A stretch of 64,000 nucleotides of DNA. It comes from Moniliella sp. 'wahieum' (taxonomy: Eukaryota; Basidiomycota; Moniliellomycetes; Moniliellales; Moniliellaceae). Below, piece after piece: positions 49,123-60,025 of the stretch (position 1 is the stretch's first letter; each line of letters starts with the position of its first letter). The notes beneath the pieces were generated by a model that saw only the letters and a program-made list of their open reading frames with translations, was not told the origin of the DNA and did not search any database. The stretch is from NCBI GenBank assembly GCA_003971905.1, contig RSEE01000029.1, positions 124,001-188,000 of the forward strand, in the 5' to 3' direction. A program made the translations under genes and the position numbers.

Positions 49123-52100
49123 CATGCTCCCCACGGGCCACACTGATACGCCTGTTGGCGACGCATCATTGGCATCGCAATCGACCGCATCATCGGCCCC
49201 CGTGAAGCGGCGCCCACGCTCCCGCAGCCTGGCTCGCCCCACCTCTTCTTCCGCCCGTCAGTCCATACGCAGCAGTGCAGTGCGTCCACCCAAAACCCTG
49301 GTGCCGCCGCTCCCCACCCGTCCTTCTTCCGTACCCACCGTCCACGCGCCAATACCCACCGCAGCACCGCCCACAGTGCTAGCGGTGTGGAGCATCCTTC
49401 GTCTTTTTCAACTGCCTACTTGCCCCCCTTCTCTCGCTCCCGCCATCCTGTCCCGGCTAGGGCTACAGAAACTACTTCCTCTTCCACTTTGTTCTCCTTT
49501 CTTCATGAAGATCCCACTCCTCCCGCCCGCCGACGCTTCCTGAGCGTGCACGCGATGTCGTGGCCCACAGCATGGCTCGCCGCTCCAGTACACCTTCCTC
49601 GCCTCTTGTTGCCCCCGCTACACTGTGCTGACACACCCAAGTCATCAGCTCATCAAACTCTACCTCCGAAGAGGCGCCGGCCCAATCGAAGCATGAGGCG
49701 CCTACCCAACCTTCTCCCACAGCCCACCACACTTTCCCCCGCTTTGGCATCATCGTATCTATCCCCCCCTTCCCCTCGGCCTCGCCCACGCTCCTCATCG
49801 GAAACGAGAGAGTGGCTCGAGCCTCGAAGGAGGGAAGAAGATTGCCACTCATTTTCCGACCTACATCCTACCGGCGGTCGGGCTAAGCGCGACTCGCTCT
49901 CGCTTCGATCGCTTGTCACCCCGGGCCAAATTTCTCACTTTGCCACTTCTTGGCCGTCCCTTCCCGTCTTCGACTCTTTGGCCGTGCACACAGGAAGGCT
50001 CGGATGTGAGGCAGACTCTGTCATGGAAGGCGTGGATCCTTCCCACAACCTCTCCCAGCTGCGATGGCATTCGAGGATGAGCTATCCAAGCACAGAACCA
50101 AAGTTCTCTCCCTACCGGCGGATCTTACTATTTCATCAACACCTCGCTGTAACGAGTGCGTCTCAGCCTGATTTCACTGCCATGCAGTCAGGGTCCAAGG
50201 GGGCGAAATCGTCGTCACACCGGCCTAGGTCGTTCTCTTAGAGATGGGGACAGCCCAGGGCAAAATGGCTTGCCGGGGTTCAATTTGCGTCAGGGATCAA
50301 AGCGACACTCACCACCTGCTGTCACAGGCATCAATGGCACCGGGGGGGCAGCGCAGATATCACCCGACCGTCGACCAATCTCGTCCACAGATCATGCACA
50401 GGACAAAGTGCCTTTCCCCTCAACAACTTCTCCAGCTGTACCATCAAAAGCAGTGCCCAATCTTCTCAGCGGACCCCACTCTCCCCTCTCCTCTCGTAGA
50501 GCTATCAAAAAGTCCATCACGTCCACGCGAGAACGGAACAAACGGGGTAAGATGCAACCCAGGTCGCGGTCATGGGCCGACGTAAGCCTCAAGATCGGAG
50601 ATTCGCCTGACCTAGTACCCTGTACCTCCCTGCCGTCCGGTATGGGTGGAAACCCATTAGCATCGCCCCTTACTTTGGCCGCGGACGAGGGACCCGCCCC
50701 GTCCCCACTTCCACCCATCATGCCATTATCACCCAACACCCAGGCCACCGCTCCCATAACCCCATCTTGGTCGGCGGATGGGCTGGTGGAGGCCCTGACT
50801 CGGAACTTGGGGCCGTCGTACGACGCCTTGGACCCTACTTCTCCCCCTCCCGAGCTGTGGACAGGGTTGGAAGCTACGCGGGCCGGCCTGGTGTTGGCGT
50901 TACGTTCCCAGCAAGACCGTGTGGCGAAACTCGAATCGCTTCTCTGGCGCAGTCTGGCTCAGTTTGACCTTTTGGCGGGAGATGGGAGGACGGACGGGGT
51001 GATGGACTTGGCTTCCGATGTGCGATCGGCGTTGTCTGTTCTCCCATTGCAATTCCCCGCCACGGTTGGAAAGCTTTTGGCTCAAGTGCGGGATCAAATT
51101 GAGCTTGATGCAGCTCTTTTGCCCCCCGGCTCAAGGCTGAAACCCGATGGGCAAGATGAGCACCGTAGCAACCGCTCTCCAAGGAAAGGGAAGGACAGGG
51201 TGATGAGCCTCTGGAGTCTCGCGGGGATCATGGAACGAGACACGTCTCTATGAACGGCACTGCGGGCGGGGACAGGGCGAATCTGTGGGATCGCTGACAT
51301 ACCCCAACAGTCTTGCCTCCTCTGCCGTTGCTCGTACTGCTGTTCTTCCATTTCTACACCTCCGGGCACGTCTACCTTTCCTTCCTGTGCTCTCACCCCT
51401 CTGTTGCCATCAGCACGCACCATGCCCATCGTCCCTAGCGCGCTGCCTGGTCACAGAAAGTCGGTCATTTCGGCTCGAGCCTCAACTCCAGTCTCTCTTT
51501 GGGATGTTGCGGTGGGGAGAATGGAGCAAACACCAAGGTGCCCTTGTCTCCTATGCTAGCTTCGGCCCTAGCCTTCCCAAACTGGCGAGGCAAGGGCCAG
51601 AGATCTCATCGACTCAAATCGCTCTGCCCCTTGCTTCGGCGGGAAAAAGTACTGCAGTGAAGGAGCCGCTGAAGCACCGTTGCCCGATGGCTTTTCCTTC
51701 CTCTCCTCCGTACCTGTCTCTTCTTCGGGATTGAACATTGCTCAGCCCATTGCGATCTCTCCCCTCCCTCCTCCTCCACCGACCCCAAGCACGATCGACG
51801 GTTCACTCCACACAGCCACTTCCCACAACAACGTATCTCGTCTCCGCCCGCCTGCACCTCACTCTCCCGCCACACTACACTTTCCATGACCCCCCTCGCT
51901 CGGCGCGAGAGCTCTGGCTCGCCAACGGCCTCCCCTCTCTCCGCCACACCTATCTCTCCCAAGCCCGTACGCAGTGCGAGCAGCTTCGCTTCGTCCTCCT
52001 CGTTCGATCCAGGCGCTGGCACCCTGCCGGTCGCCACCACCGGTCTTGTTGTCCCGGCTCCGCCTGGTTCGTGGGACCAGTTGGGTGTAGCTAGCAAGGC

Positions 52101-52167
52101 ACGCCAGGTTATCTCCGAACGCGATGCAGCCTTGTTTGCCAAGTTTGCTCAGACGGCCCTACGATGA
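49123..52167 (+). CDS. Ser/Pro-rich unknown protein (one or two genes)
   Basis: Family not recognised. The start MLPTGHTDTPVGDAS is followed by a disordered Arg/Ser/Pro region (KRRPRSRSLARPTSSSARQS), then better-structured pieces in changing frames: FGIIVSIPPFPSASPTLLIG, DELSKHRTKVLSLPADLTIS, RSRSWADVSLKIGDSPDLV, and a helical block LEATRAGLVLALRSQQDRVA with KLESLLWRSLAQFDLLAG and VGKLLAQVRDQIELDAALLP. A stop at 51253 could end a first gene. More Ser/Pro-rich sequence then leads to GSWDQLGVASKARQVISE and RDAALFAKFAQTALR at 52167. Codon bias and the lack of long antisense frames support coding. The many frame changes stop a confident model. Confidence 0.5.
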
Positions 52168-54619
52168 CCCCCCAACACGATCTTTTATGTGCCTACGAAC
52201 CCACCCAAACAAACACTCCTTTATCCTTTATGCTGCTCTGCTTTCGGAAAGAATTTGCGCAGGATCTCTTCTCCCCTTCCCTTCCTTCCTTTCCCGTACC
52301 CCGGATCTCTCTCCTGTGACTTTTTGTGACTTTTGGCTAGTCGTACTTGCATGATAATATGGGAGGCGAACCGTTATTGGAGCTTGACTAACGGTCGGTT
52401 TCTTCCCTCCCTCCCCTCCCCCCCTTCACCTCTGCTGCTTCTCTATTAGTTTGATCTCCCACCCACATATACTGTTTGCATCTCATCGGCTAGGCACCCT
52501 GGCCGATGGATAGTGTTGTAGCGCATCCCAACCAATATGGGGTTCTTGCGATGGCCTCGGCAACGTCTAACATCACCCAAAGTGAGCATGCAGTTTGATG
52601 AGACCTGGAGTCCTGATGGTCCTCGAGGGTAATGCAAACGCATGGTGGTGGTCTAAGCCAACCAGCAACACCTACAGAGGAACAACAAGCAGCGAGACGT
52701 CACCAGGGGCTAAGCTGCAGAAGGGAAAAACAAGAGAGAGAAAACAACGGAACTCCCATTCTTGAGGAGCAACTGAAAGGACATTGGCCAAAGCACGAGC
52801 CACCCGATGGCTCAACACAGTTCCCCCATTCCCGACGCGGAGAGACCGGGGGAGAACGTGGAGGACGTGGAGGATGCGGAGAACGAGTGGAGCGACAATG
52901 CTCGAAGCGATCTCGAAGCGATCGTTGGTGAGATCAACACTCGGGTCGCTTGGCCTAGTCGTGATAGAACGAACGTTCTGTTGAACAACAAACGTTGAAC
53001 TTGGAAGGCAACCTAACGAATGGTGCTTGCCACCGGTTCTTCGTGCCATGCCCACAGGACACGTGACACTGCCACGCTGGCAAGGGTGACGTCGATGCAT
53101 GATGCATGATGCCGGAGCGATTGGACATTGAACGTGTTGAACGTTGCGCTGAATATTGAATGGGGGATTTGACACGTGTTGGAGCGGGAGGAGATGTGGG
53201 AGGGGACGCGTGATGTGTGACGTGACATGTGCAGGTGGCGTGGCACCCACTGTCGCCGCACCTCGCCAGCCCAGCTAATCGCCGGCCTCACTGGCACCGT
53301 CCATTCAATCAGCCTAATGGATCAGCCTGATCGGTCAGCATTTGATTGCTCCGGGCCTCGGCGCTCCGCAGGCCTCCGCCGGCAAAATTCCGCGGCGGTC
53401 GGTCTCACATGCATCTGGCACCCCCAGGTCTCTCGGTCCAACGCCTTGGCCCTAGGCCTGTCTGGCCCTGGGCGTTCCTACGCCCCAGATTCCAGGATAG
53501 GTTAATGATGATCGATGATCGATGATCGCTGAGCGCTGACGGACCTCCGGAGCTTTGCTTTACGGCTCCGTGGCGCCGGAGGACCGGAGTTACCAGCAGT
53601 TGTACTACTACGACGGTTGCCTGCCCAAGGGCCGTCTTCTCCGCCCGCAGCCGGAGTCGGATGGGGGAGGTGAGCATCCCATTCTGCCTTCCCGCATCTG
53701 TCGATGGCAAGAGCGAGAGTCGAGGTCGGTGTAGTCCTATCATGCATCATGCATCACGATTCAATCTCCATCGATCATCTCGATCCTCGATCTTTTTCAA
53801 ACCTTTTCATGCTCACTATAATAGCTTCAAGCATGACATGCATGACATGCGCAGCTTGCCCCCACAGACTCCAGAGCACAGGCCAAGCAGGATGTACGTT
53901 GCTGGTCAGCGGTCGATGGTCAGCCACCGAGTGTGTGAGGTTGAGAGCGTGTTGCGCGAGCGCTGAGCGGGGACGGGCAGCTGGGCGGCTGCTTGTCTCC
54001 GCAGCTGCGCTTCGTCAGCGAGCCAGCGCAGGCCGGCGCTGTAGGCTGCCTCGCCGGGGGGGCGCAGTCTCGGCCCGCCAATAGGGGCCGTCGCCCCTGG
54101 TCGACTGATCAGGCACTGAGGTACGAGGCCTGCGTCTAGTTGGCGTACCGCGTACGGCCTCACATTTCAAAGTTTAACCCCTCGCAGCGCCTGCGTCTGC
54201 CTGGCTCTGCCTCCGCGGCATTCGATGCCTCACGCAACACACACAACCCATCGCCGGGGACGCCCCACGCACGACGCCAGCCGCCAGCCGCCCGCCCGTC
54301 ACACGTCACATCCCAGCATCCCAGACCCCGTGCAGAGAGTGCCCATGGGGCGCACGCCCTTCTTAATAACACACCCTGCCCTTCCCGCCCGCGCTCCTTG
54401 CGGCAACCGCTCACCGCCACTCTGGCCCCGGCCCCACCGCACCAGTGCGGACCAACACTGACCAGGTGCGGGCTGGTGGTCCCGGCTTTTAGTATCCATA
54501 AATGCGGCCTCGCTCTCGCCATCCTGTTGTTTGCTGCTCAGCTCGGTCCGATAGATACCAGCACCAGCTAGCTCCTTTCGTTCTCGCCACCACCTTCCTC
54601 CCTCCCCACCTCTCCTGCC
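52168..54619. other. Intergenic region with repeat copy and motif arrays
   Basis: About 2.4 kb without a recognised gene. It contains dispersed repeat copy 2 (52599-52818), GATGCATGATGCATGATG (53093-53112), GACGCGTGATGTGTGACGTGACATG (53205-53230), GATGATCGATGATCGATGATCG (53507-53529) and CATCATGCATCATGCATCA (53741-53757). The last 300 bp, C-rich, are the epsin promoter. Confidence 0.55.
52599..52818 (+). repeat. Dispersed repeat family, copy 2
   Basis: Begins TGAGACCTGGAGTCCTGATG, passes CAGCAACACCTACAGAGGAA and AAAACAACGGAACTCC, and ends AGCACGAGCCACCCGATGGC. It matches copy 1 (27.7 kb, opposite strand) nearly end to end and copy 3 (61.0 kb) over its first two thirds. Confidence 0.72.
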
Positions 54620-55988
54620 ATGTCCAGCGTTCTGCGTGCCTTTAAGAACCTCAGTTACGGCGGCACGGAGGTGCTTGTCCGTGAGGCGACAGCCAACAAC
54701 AAGCGTGATGCGCCCGTCGAGATTCTTGCCGAGCTTGCTCGGCTCACCTACACCCGCAGCGACTTTGTCGAGCTCATGCCCATGCTCGATCGTCGTCTGA
54801 ATGACCGCACCCGCCAGTGGCGGCACGTTTACAAGTCTTTGCCTGGTTCACTATCTCCTTCTCGCCGGCTCGCCTGCGGCGATCGAGTATTTCCGCACCA
54901 ACCTGTACCTGATCAAGACGCTGCGCGAGTTCCAATACATCGACAGTGCCGGCGTTGATCAGGGCGAATTGGGTACGTTGCAGATGACACTATTCAGGTG
55001 AACCTTCACATATGCGGTGGGATATTGACCCTCAGCATGGCACTTACTCCTTTTACTGTACAGTGCGGGAAAAGGCGCGCGAGATCACATTGTTGCTCCA
55101 AAGCGAGGATAAGCTGCGCCAAGCGCGGGCTCGGTTTAACGGTCAGCGTCCCCGCCGGCCCTCTGCCTCCTCCATGGATGAATCTATCCGCCCCATCGCC
55201 TCCCCGATCGATCGCCAAGCCGATGCTGCGGCTGCCCGGCGCCGTAGCGAGGCGGAGGCTGCGGAACGTAGTCGTCGCCAAGAGGAAGCTGCTCTGGCGC
55301 GTGCTCTCGAGGTGAGCCGTCAGTCCGCTGAAGCCGAGGCTCAAGCCTTGGCTCTCCGTCGTGCTCAAGCTGAGGCAGAGCAGCAGCGTCAAGCGGAAGA
55401 AGACGCTCGCGCCCAGGCCGAGAAGCAAGCGCAGGATGCGCTGCAAGCTCAGCAGCTCGAGATGGCTCGCTGGCAGTTGGGCCAGAACCAGATGAACAAC
55501 ATGTACGGCATGATGTATCCTCAGTACACGGGGATGTACGTTCAGCCTCAAATGACGGCCGCTTACGTGTCCGCGCCGATGCTTACGGGCTGGACTGCGC
55601 CGATGTCACCGAACGGCATGTCATCCGTTGCCTCTGACTCGTTTGTGGCGGGGTCCAACAACCCCTTTGCTCCCACCACGCACACTGCACCGGCGGAGGA
55701 GTCGCTTCCTGCTCCCTCGCGCACACCTTCTCTTACACTCACTCGGGATGCCCCCTCGCGCTCGCAATCGAGCGGCGAGATGCGCCCCGCCACTCCGCCT
55801 AATGGCATGCTCTCTCAGCAGACACGCACTGCTAAGCCCCCACGGCTTACATGAATCAACTCGATACTCTCTTGGCTCAGGGAGATGGCATTGACACGTT
55901 TGGTAACGCTGGCAATCAGCGTTTGGGCCACTTTGCCTATAACCGGGCTGAACTCTTTACCCAGCCCTCTGCCTCTCCCTTTGCCTAG
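54620..55988 (+). CDS. ENT1: Epsin-type ENTH-domain endocytic adaptor
   Basis: Clathrin adaptor that binds phosphoinositides at endocytic sites. The ENTH domain fills the N-terminus: SVLRAFKNLSYGGTEVLVRE, ATANNKRDAPVEILAELARL, VHYLLLAGSPAAIEYFRTN and LIKTLREFQYIDSAG. An intron (about 54973-55064) then joins GEL to VREKAREITLLLQ. After it come an Ala/Glu/Arg/Gln-rich coiled coil with ubiquitin-interacting-like stretches (ALARALEVSRQSAEAEAQAL), a Met/Tyr/Gln region, one NPF motif in SNNPFAPTT (EH-domain binding) and a conserved-looking end NQLDTLLAQGDGIDTFG to SASPFA at 55988. Two frame changes (about 54840 and 55850) are needed, both explained by one missing base. Whether it is the ENT1/2 or another epsin type is not certain. 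Confidence 0.88.
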
Positions 55989-57252
55989 ACTCCTCGGCAC
56001 TTTGACAATCCCTCCGTTTCGTTTCCTGTGGACATCTTTATTCTCCTATACGTTTTCGCGTTCCCCCCTGACCCAGGTAACCCTTGGCTTGATTGCTCTC
56101 ACTTTGATCCCCCGTCCGACCGCAAATGGCCCTGCCGTCCGACCGACGGCCCCGCTCTTTTTTTCTCGTTGCGTTCTCGTCGACGTGTTTCCCCTCTGTC
56201 CTCGTTGGGCGGGCTCTGTAGCAACACTTTTGTTCTGAATGTCATCGCTGATGAATATGAATCCTTATTCGTGCTGCCCATGACAAAGCGTATCTCTTCC
56301 CTCGGTAGGATGGCAGAAATCGAGACAAAGAGCTTCCTTACCGATGTTCCAGCGAGGATACACTCTCTGATACACTCTCTGATACAGTCCTGATCCTTTA
56401 TTATACCTGCGCATGGACCGCACCGTTCCGTCGTCTGGCGCCGCGTCCTGAATCCTGAGTATGGATGGATGAGTGGAGTGGTCCCATTATGCATTCTCGA
56501 CCAGCACAGCAGGGGCACACAGGTGATTTGCTCATCAACGTCAGGCGCAGGCGGAGCCGATGCGGGCCGCGGCTAGAAGGCCGAGCGGTGGCCGGGGGTA
56601 GACGTGTAGACTGTGATAGTTCGGATGGCCCATGGATGGTAGAAGCGCAGGCGCCTACTGGTCGAGACAATCGGCTGCTGCTCCTTGCGCAACTTCCTAG
56701 TGGGGTAAGCGCCCGGTAAGCGCTCGAGCGCTTCCCGCTTCCCGCTTACCGGTTACCGCTTCTCCGTCTCCTTCTCTGTGCCATCCATTGCTCGTCCCGG
56801 TACCACACATTGTGATGCGGACATGTGGAACGCGCGCACATCACATAGCACATGTCACATGTCACAGGCCAGCATCACACGGGGCAATTTCAAAGTTCAA
56901 TGTTCAATCGACAGGCGGCGGCTGGTGCCGATCGTTGGCCGGGGCTGCCTCTCGCCGGCACAACGCACAGGCCATCCCCTTCGTTCTTCTCGCAGTGCTT
57001 GCATTGGCTCCCCGCATGACGCACGTCCTGCACGTCATGGTTGGTGCATGGTGCCTGTTTGCTGCCGCATCCGATCTCCACTTTTTCCAGTCTGGCACAT
57101 GCGGCTTCAGCTGAAGCCTCAGCCCTCCCAGCTGCAGTGTCCTCCTTCCACCCAGCATAGCGCAGCAGCTCTGGTGATGGCCATTCCTCGTATAAAACCC
57201 CTCCCCCGTGTGTAACCTCCCCCCCCCCCCCTCCCGCTCTGCACTTGGCACC
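55989..57252. other. Intergenic spacer with ACATGTCACATGTCACAG array
   Basis: No gene recognised in 1.26 kb. A CACATAGCACATGTCACATG array lies at about 56838-56868, and GATACACTCTCTGATACACT is duplicated at 56360-56390. The right end is the aldehyde dehydrogenase promoter. Confidence 0.55.
57191..57197 (+). promoter_or_regulatory. TATA box of the aldehyde dehydrogenase gene
   Basis: TATAAAA lies 56 bp before the ATG at 57253, followed by a C-rich leader, a common fungal core promoter layout. Confidence 0.6.
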
Positions 57253-59129
57253 ATGCGTCCCGTCCTCCAGCACCCTCCACTGCGCGCTCCTGCCCGCCTT
57301 ACCAACTGCCGTGCCGCGCGCTCGCTGGTGCGGCCAGGTGTCGGCTCTCGCTTGCCCCCCCTGCCGCCAACGCCCGCACCCTCCACCAGCTCGTCGCTTC
57401 CGCCCGTACCAAGGTAACCCCGGTCGTTGTGCCGGCCCTGGCAAAGCGCGCATACTCTTTTCAGGAGCATGTCCCACAAGTCCACCTCGAGTTCCCCAAC
57501 GGCACGCAGTCGACCTTCAACGGGGGTCTTTATATCGAGTACGTACTGCATTCCGCCATACCCTCGTTGCGGTTGTGGCTGGCTGCTGATAAACCGATTC
57601 TCCTCGTTTCTCAGTGGCGAATGGGTGCCGTCGATGACGGGGGAGACGCTTAGCGTCTTTAACCCCGCCACCGCAGAGAAGGTGGCGGAAATCTCCCAGG
57701 GCGATGCTCACGACATTGATCTCGCCGTCAAGGCGGCCCGCCGGGCGTTCAAGACGACGTGGGGGGTGCACACGACTGGGCCCGAGCGCGGCGTGCTACT
57801 CAACAAACTGGCTCGTCTTATCGAGCAGAACTACGATGAGTTGCGGCAATCGAGGCGTTAGATAATGGCAAGCCGTACGAGATTGCCAAGTCGTTTGATG
57901 TGGCCCAGTTGTTGGGTGCGATCCGCTACTTTGCCGGCTGGGCCGACAAACACTCGGGCCAGGTTTTGACGGGGGAAAACCCGCACTTGTTCCAATACAC
58001 TCGTCTGGAGCCCATCGGAGTTTGCGGTGCGATTGTGCCGTGGAATTACCCGTTGATGTTGACCGCGTGGAAGTTGGGCCCGGCCCTTGCGACGGGCAAC
58101 ACGCTGGTCCTCAAATCGGCCGAGAACACGCCTCTGTCGGCACTCAGACTGTTTGAGCTGATTGACGAGGCGGGTTTCCCCAAGGGTGTAGTCAACCTCG
58201 TCACTGGTCTTGGCACTGGGGCAGGAAATGCCATGGCGGAGCATCCTGACATTGACAAGATTTCCTTTACGGGTTCTACGCGCGTTGGGCGTGTAGTGAT
58301 GAAGGCGGCGGCCAACACCAACCTGAAAAAGGTCACTCTCGAACTGGTGGCAAGTCGCCCTCGGTTGTTCTGGACGACGCTGATCTGGAGCAGGCCGTTT
58401 GGTGTACGATGGGTGTCAACTTCAACATGGGCCAGACCTGCTGTGCTGGCACGCGCATTTACGTCCACGAGAAGATCTACGAACCGTTCCTGGCTGCGCT
58501 CAAGGTCAAGTTTGATTCGCTCAAGGTGGGCGACCCGTTTGAGAAAGACACCTACCTCGGCCCACATCAGCAGGGCGCAATACGAGTCCATTCTCCGCTA
58601 CATTGAGATTGGCAAGACGGAAGGAACGCTGGTCACGGGGGCAAGCCGGTGTCAGAGGAACGATATTTGGGCAAGGGCAAGCCCGTGGCTGGTTCATTGA
58701 GCCCACCATCTTTACCGACTGTGCTGAAGATTCGGTGATTAGCCGCGAAGAGATCTTTGGCCCGGTGGTGGTGGTACACACGTTCAAAGACCACAACGAG
58801 TTGCTGCGCAAGGCCAACGACTCGATGTACGGTCTGGCTGCCGGCGTCTTTTCTCGCGACATTTCCAAGGCGCTCAGGACGGCTCACTCTCTCCAGGCGG
58901 GCTCGGTATGGGTCAACACGTACAATGCGCTTTCGGCCCAAGTGCCCTTTGGCGATACAAGGCTTCGGGCATTGGCCGTGAGAACGCGAGCTACGCACTG
59001 GAGAACTATGTTCAGGTCAAGGCTGTGTCAGTCAACATTGACGCGCCCAACCCTCTAAGTGCCGAGTTGATGGATGCCCCCCCATGTTGGACAGGTAAAC
59101 AAACTACTGGGTTGCCTTTCCACACCTAG
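57253..59129 (+). CDS. NAD-dependent aldehyde dehydrogenase, probably mitochondrial
   Basis: Oxidises aldehydes such as acetaldehyde to acids. The first 60-70 residues are rich in Arg, Ala and Ser and free of acidic residues (MRPVLQHPPLRAPARLTNCR), as in a mitochondrial presequence. A 76-nt intron (gtacgt to tctcag, about 57539-57614) joins FNGGLYI to DGEWVPSMTGETLSVFNP. Family blocks follow: VCGAIVPWNYPLMLTAWKLG, GNTLVLKSAENTPLSALRL, DKISFTGSTRVGR, LEL(G)GKSPS with the general-base Glu, NMGQTCCAGTRIYVHEK with the catalytic Cys, EEIFGPVVVVHTF and ENASYALENYVQVKAV. At least six frame changes (near 57846, 58350, 58565, 58640, 58675, 58955) each match one missing G or C. No catalytic residue is lost. 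The exact C-terminal end is uncertain. Confidence 0.9.
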
Positions 59130-59394
59130 TAGCAAGTTACTCACCATTAAGTTGTTAATCGAGTCTCTGTCGTGTTGAACTGTATTTGGACTCCCGTTTT
59201 ACCTCTAGGTCCGTAGGACAAGCGAATGCAAGGTAGTAGTAATAAGTGGAGCAGCAACAGTCTGTGTCATCGAAAGATTGACGGTGTAGAGGGCTGGAAA
59301 GGGACCAAGCGAAGACAATGGGTGTGTCCGTGTAAGAAGAAAACATCCGCGGTAACGAACTTTAGCGAGAACATCACCGCAGGTTTGTGGAGAT

Positions 59395-60025
59395 CAAAAT
59401 CCTCCTCCTCCACTGTCACCTCCTCCTCCTCCTCCCCTCCACTGTCGCCACCGCCTCCGCTGCTGTAGCCGCCTCCGCCCCCACTGTCGCCACCTCCTCC
59501 GCTGCTGCCACCTCCGCCCCCGCTGTGGCCGCCTCCGCCACCACTGTAGCCACCCCACTGTGGCCACCCCCACTGTAGCCAACACCTCCACTGTAGCCAC
59601 CACCTCCACTGTAGCCACCATCCACTGTAGCCACCACCTCCACTGTAGCTTCCTCCTCCACTGTAGCCGCCACTTCCACTGTAGCCACCTCCGCCCCCGC
59701 TGTAGTCGCCTCCCCCTGAATCAGTGCTGCCAGTCTGGGCTGGGAAGAAGACGGGTCGTCATGATGGTGGTGGGGTGTGTCTGGTCGGGTGAGGGGCCTG
59801 GATCGGAAAACACCAGAGGAGCCACAACCGCTGCATTGGACGAAGAAACCCCTGGGCTGCTGATGCCGCCGCCGCCGCCGCCGCCGGAGATTTTGTTCGA
59901 GGCTTTTTGCGTTCGTCGCGCTGAGAGAGACATGAGAGTCAGCATGAACAAAGACAAGTAGGGGGGGGGAAGAAGGGCGAACGTACCTTCCAGAACTGAA
60001 GCTTGGAAACAAATGTGCCGGTCAT
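59395..60025 (-). CDS. Gly/Ser/Tyr-rich protein of unknown function
   Basis: The start MTGTFVSKLQFWK at 60025 is followed by a 66-nt intron (59921-59986, gtacgt to ctcag), and exon 2 reads RDERKKPRTKSP, a small Ala or Gly run from GGC/GCG repeats, then SSNAAVVAPLVFSDPGPS. After frame changes a tandem block reads GGGDYSGGGGGYSGSGGYSG and similar units, to about 59400. Family not recognised; the repeats suggest a low-complexity, possibly phase-separating or RNA-associated protein. The frame is uncertain throughout the repeats. Confidence 0.45.
59400..59715 (-). repeat. CCACCTCCACTGTAGCC tandem array (YSGGG-coding)
   Basis: About 300 bp of variants of CCACTGTAGCCACCACCT and CCGCCTCCGCCCCCACTGTC. 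On the minus strand they encode Gly-rich units with Tyr-Ser (YSGGG, YSGSGG). Confidence 0.8.
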
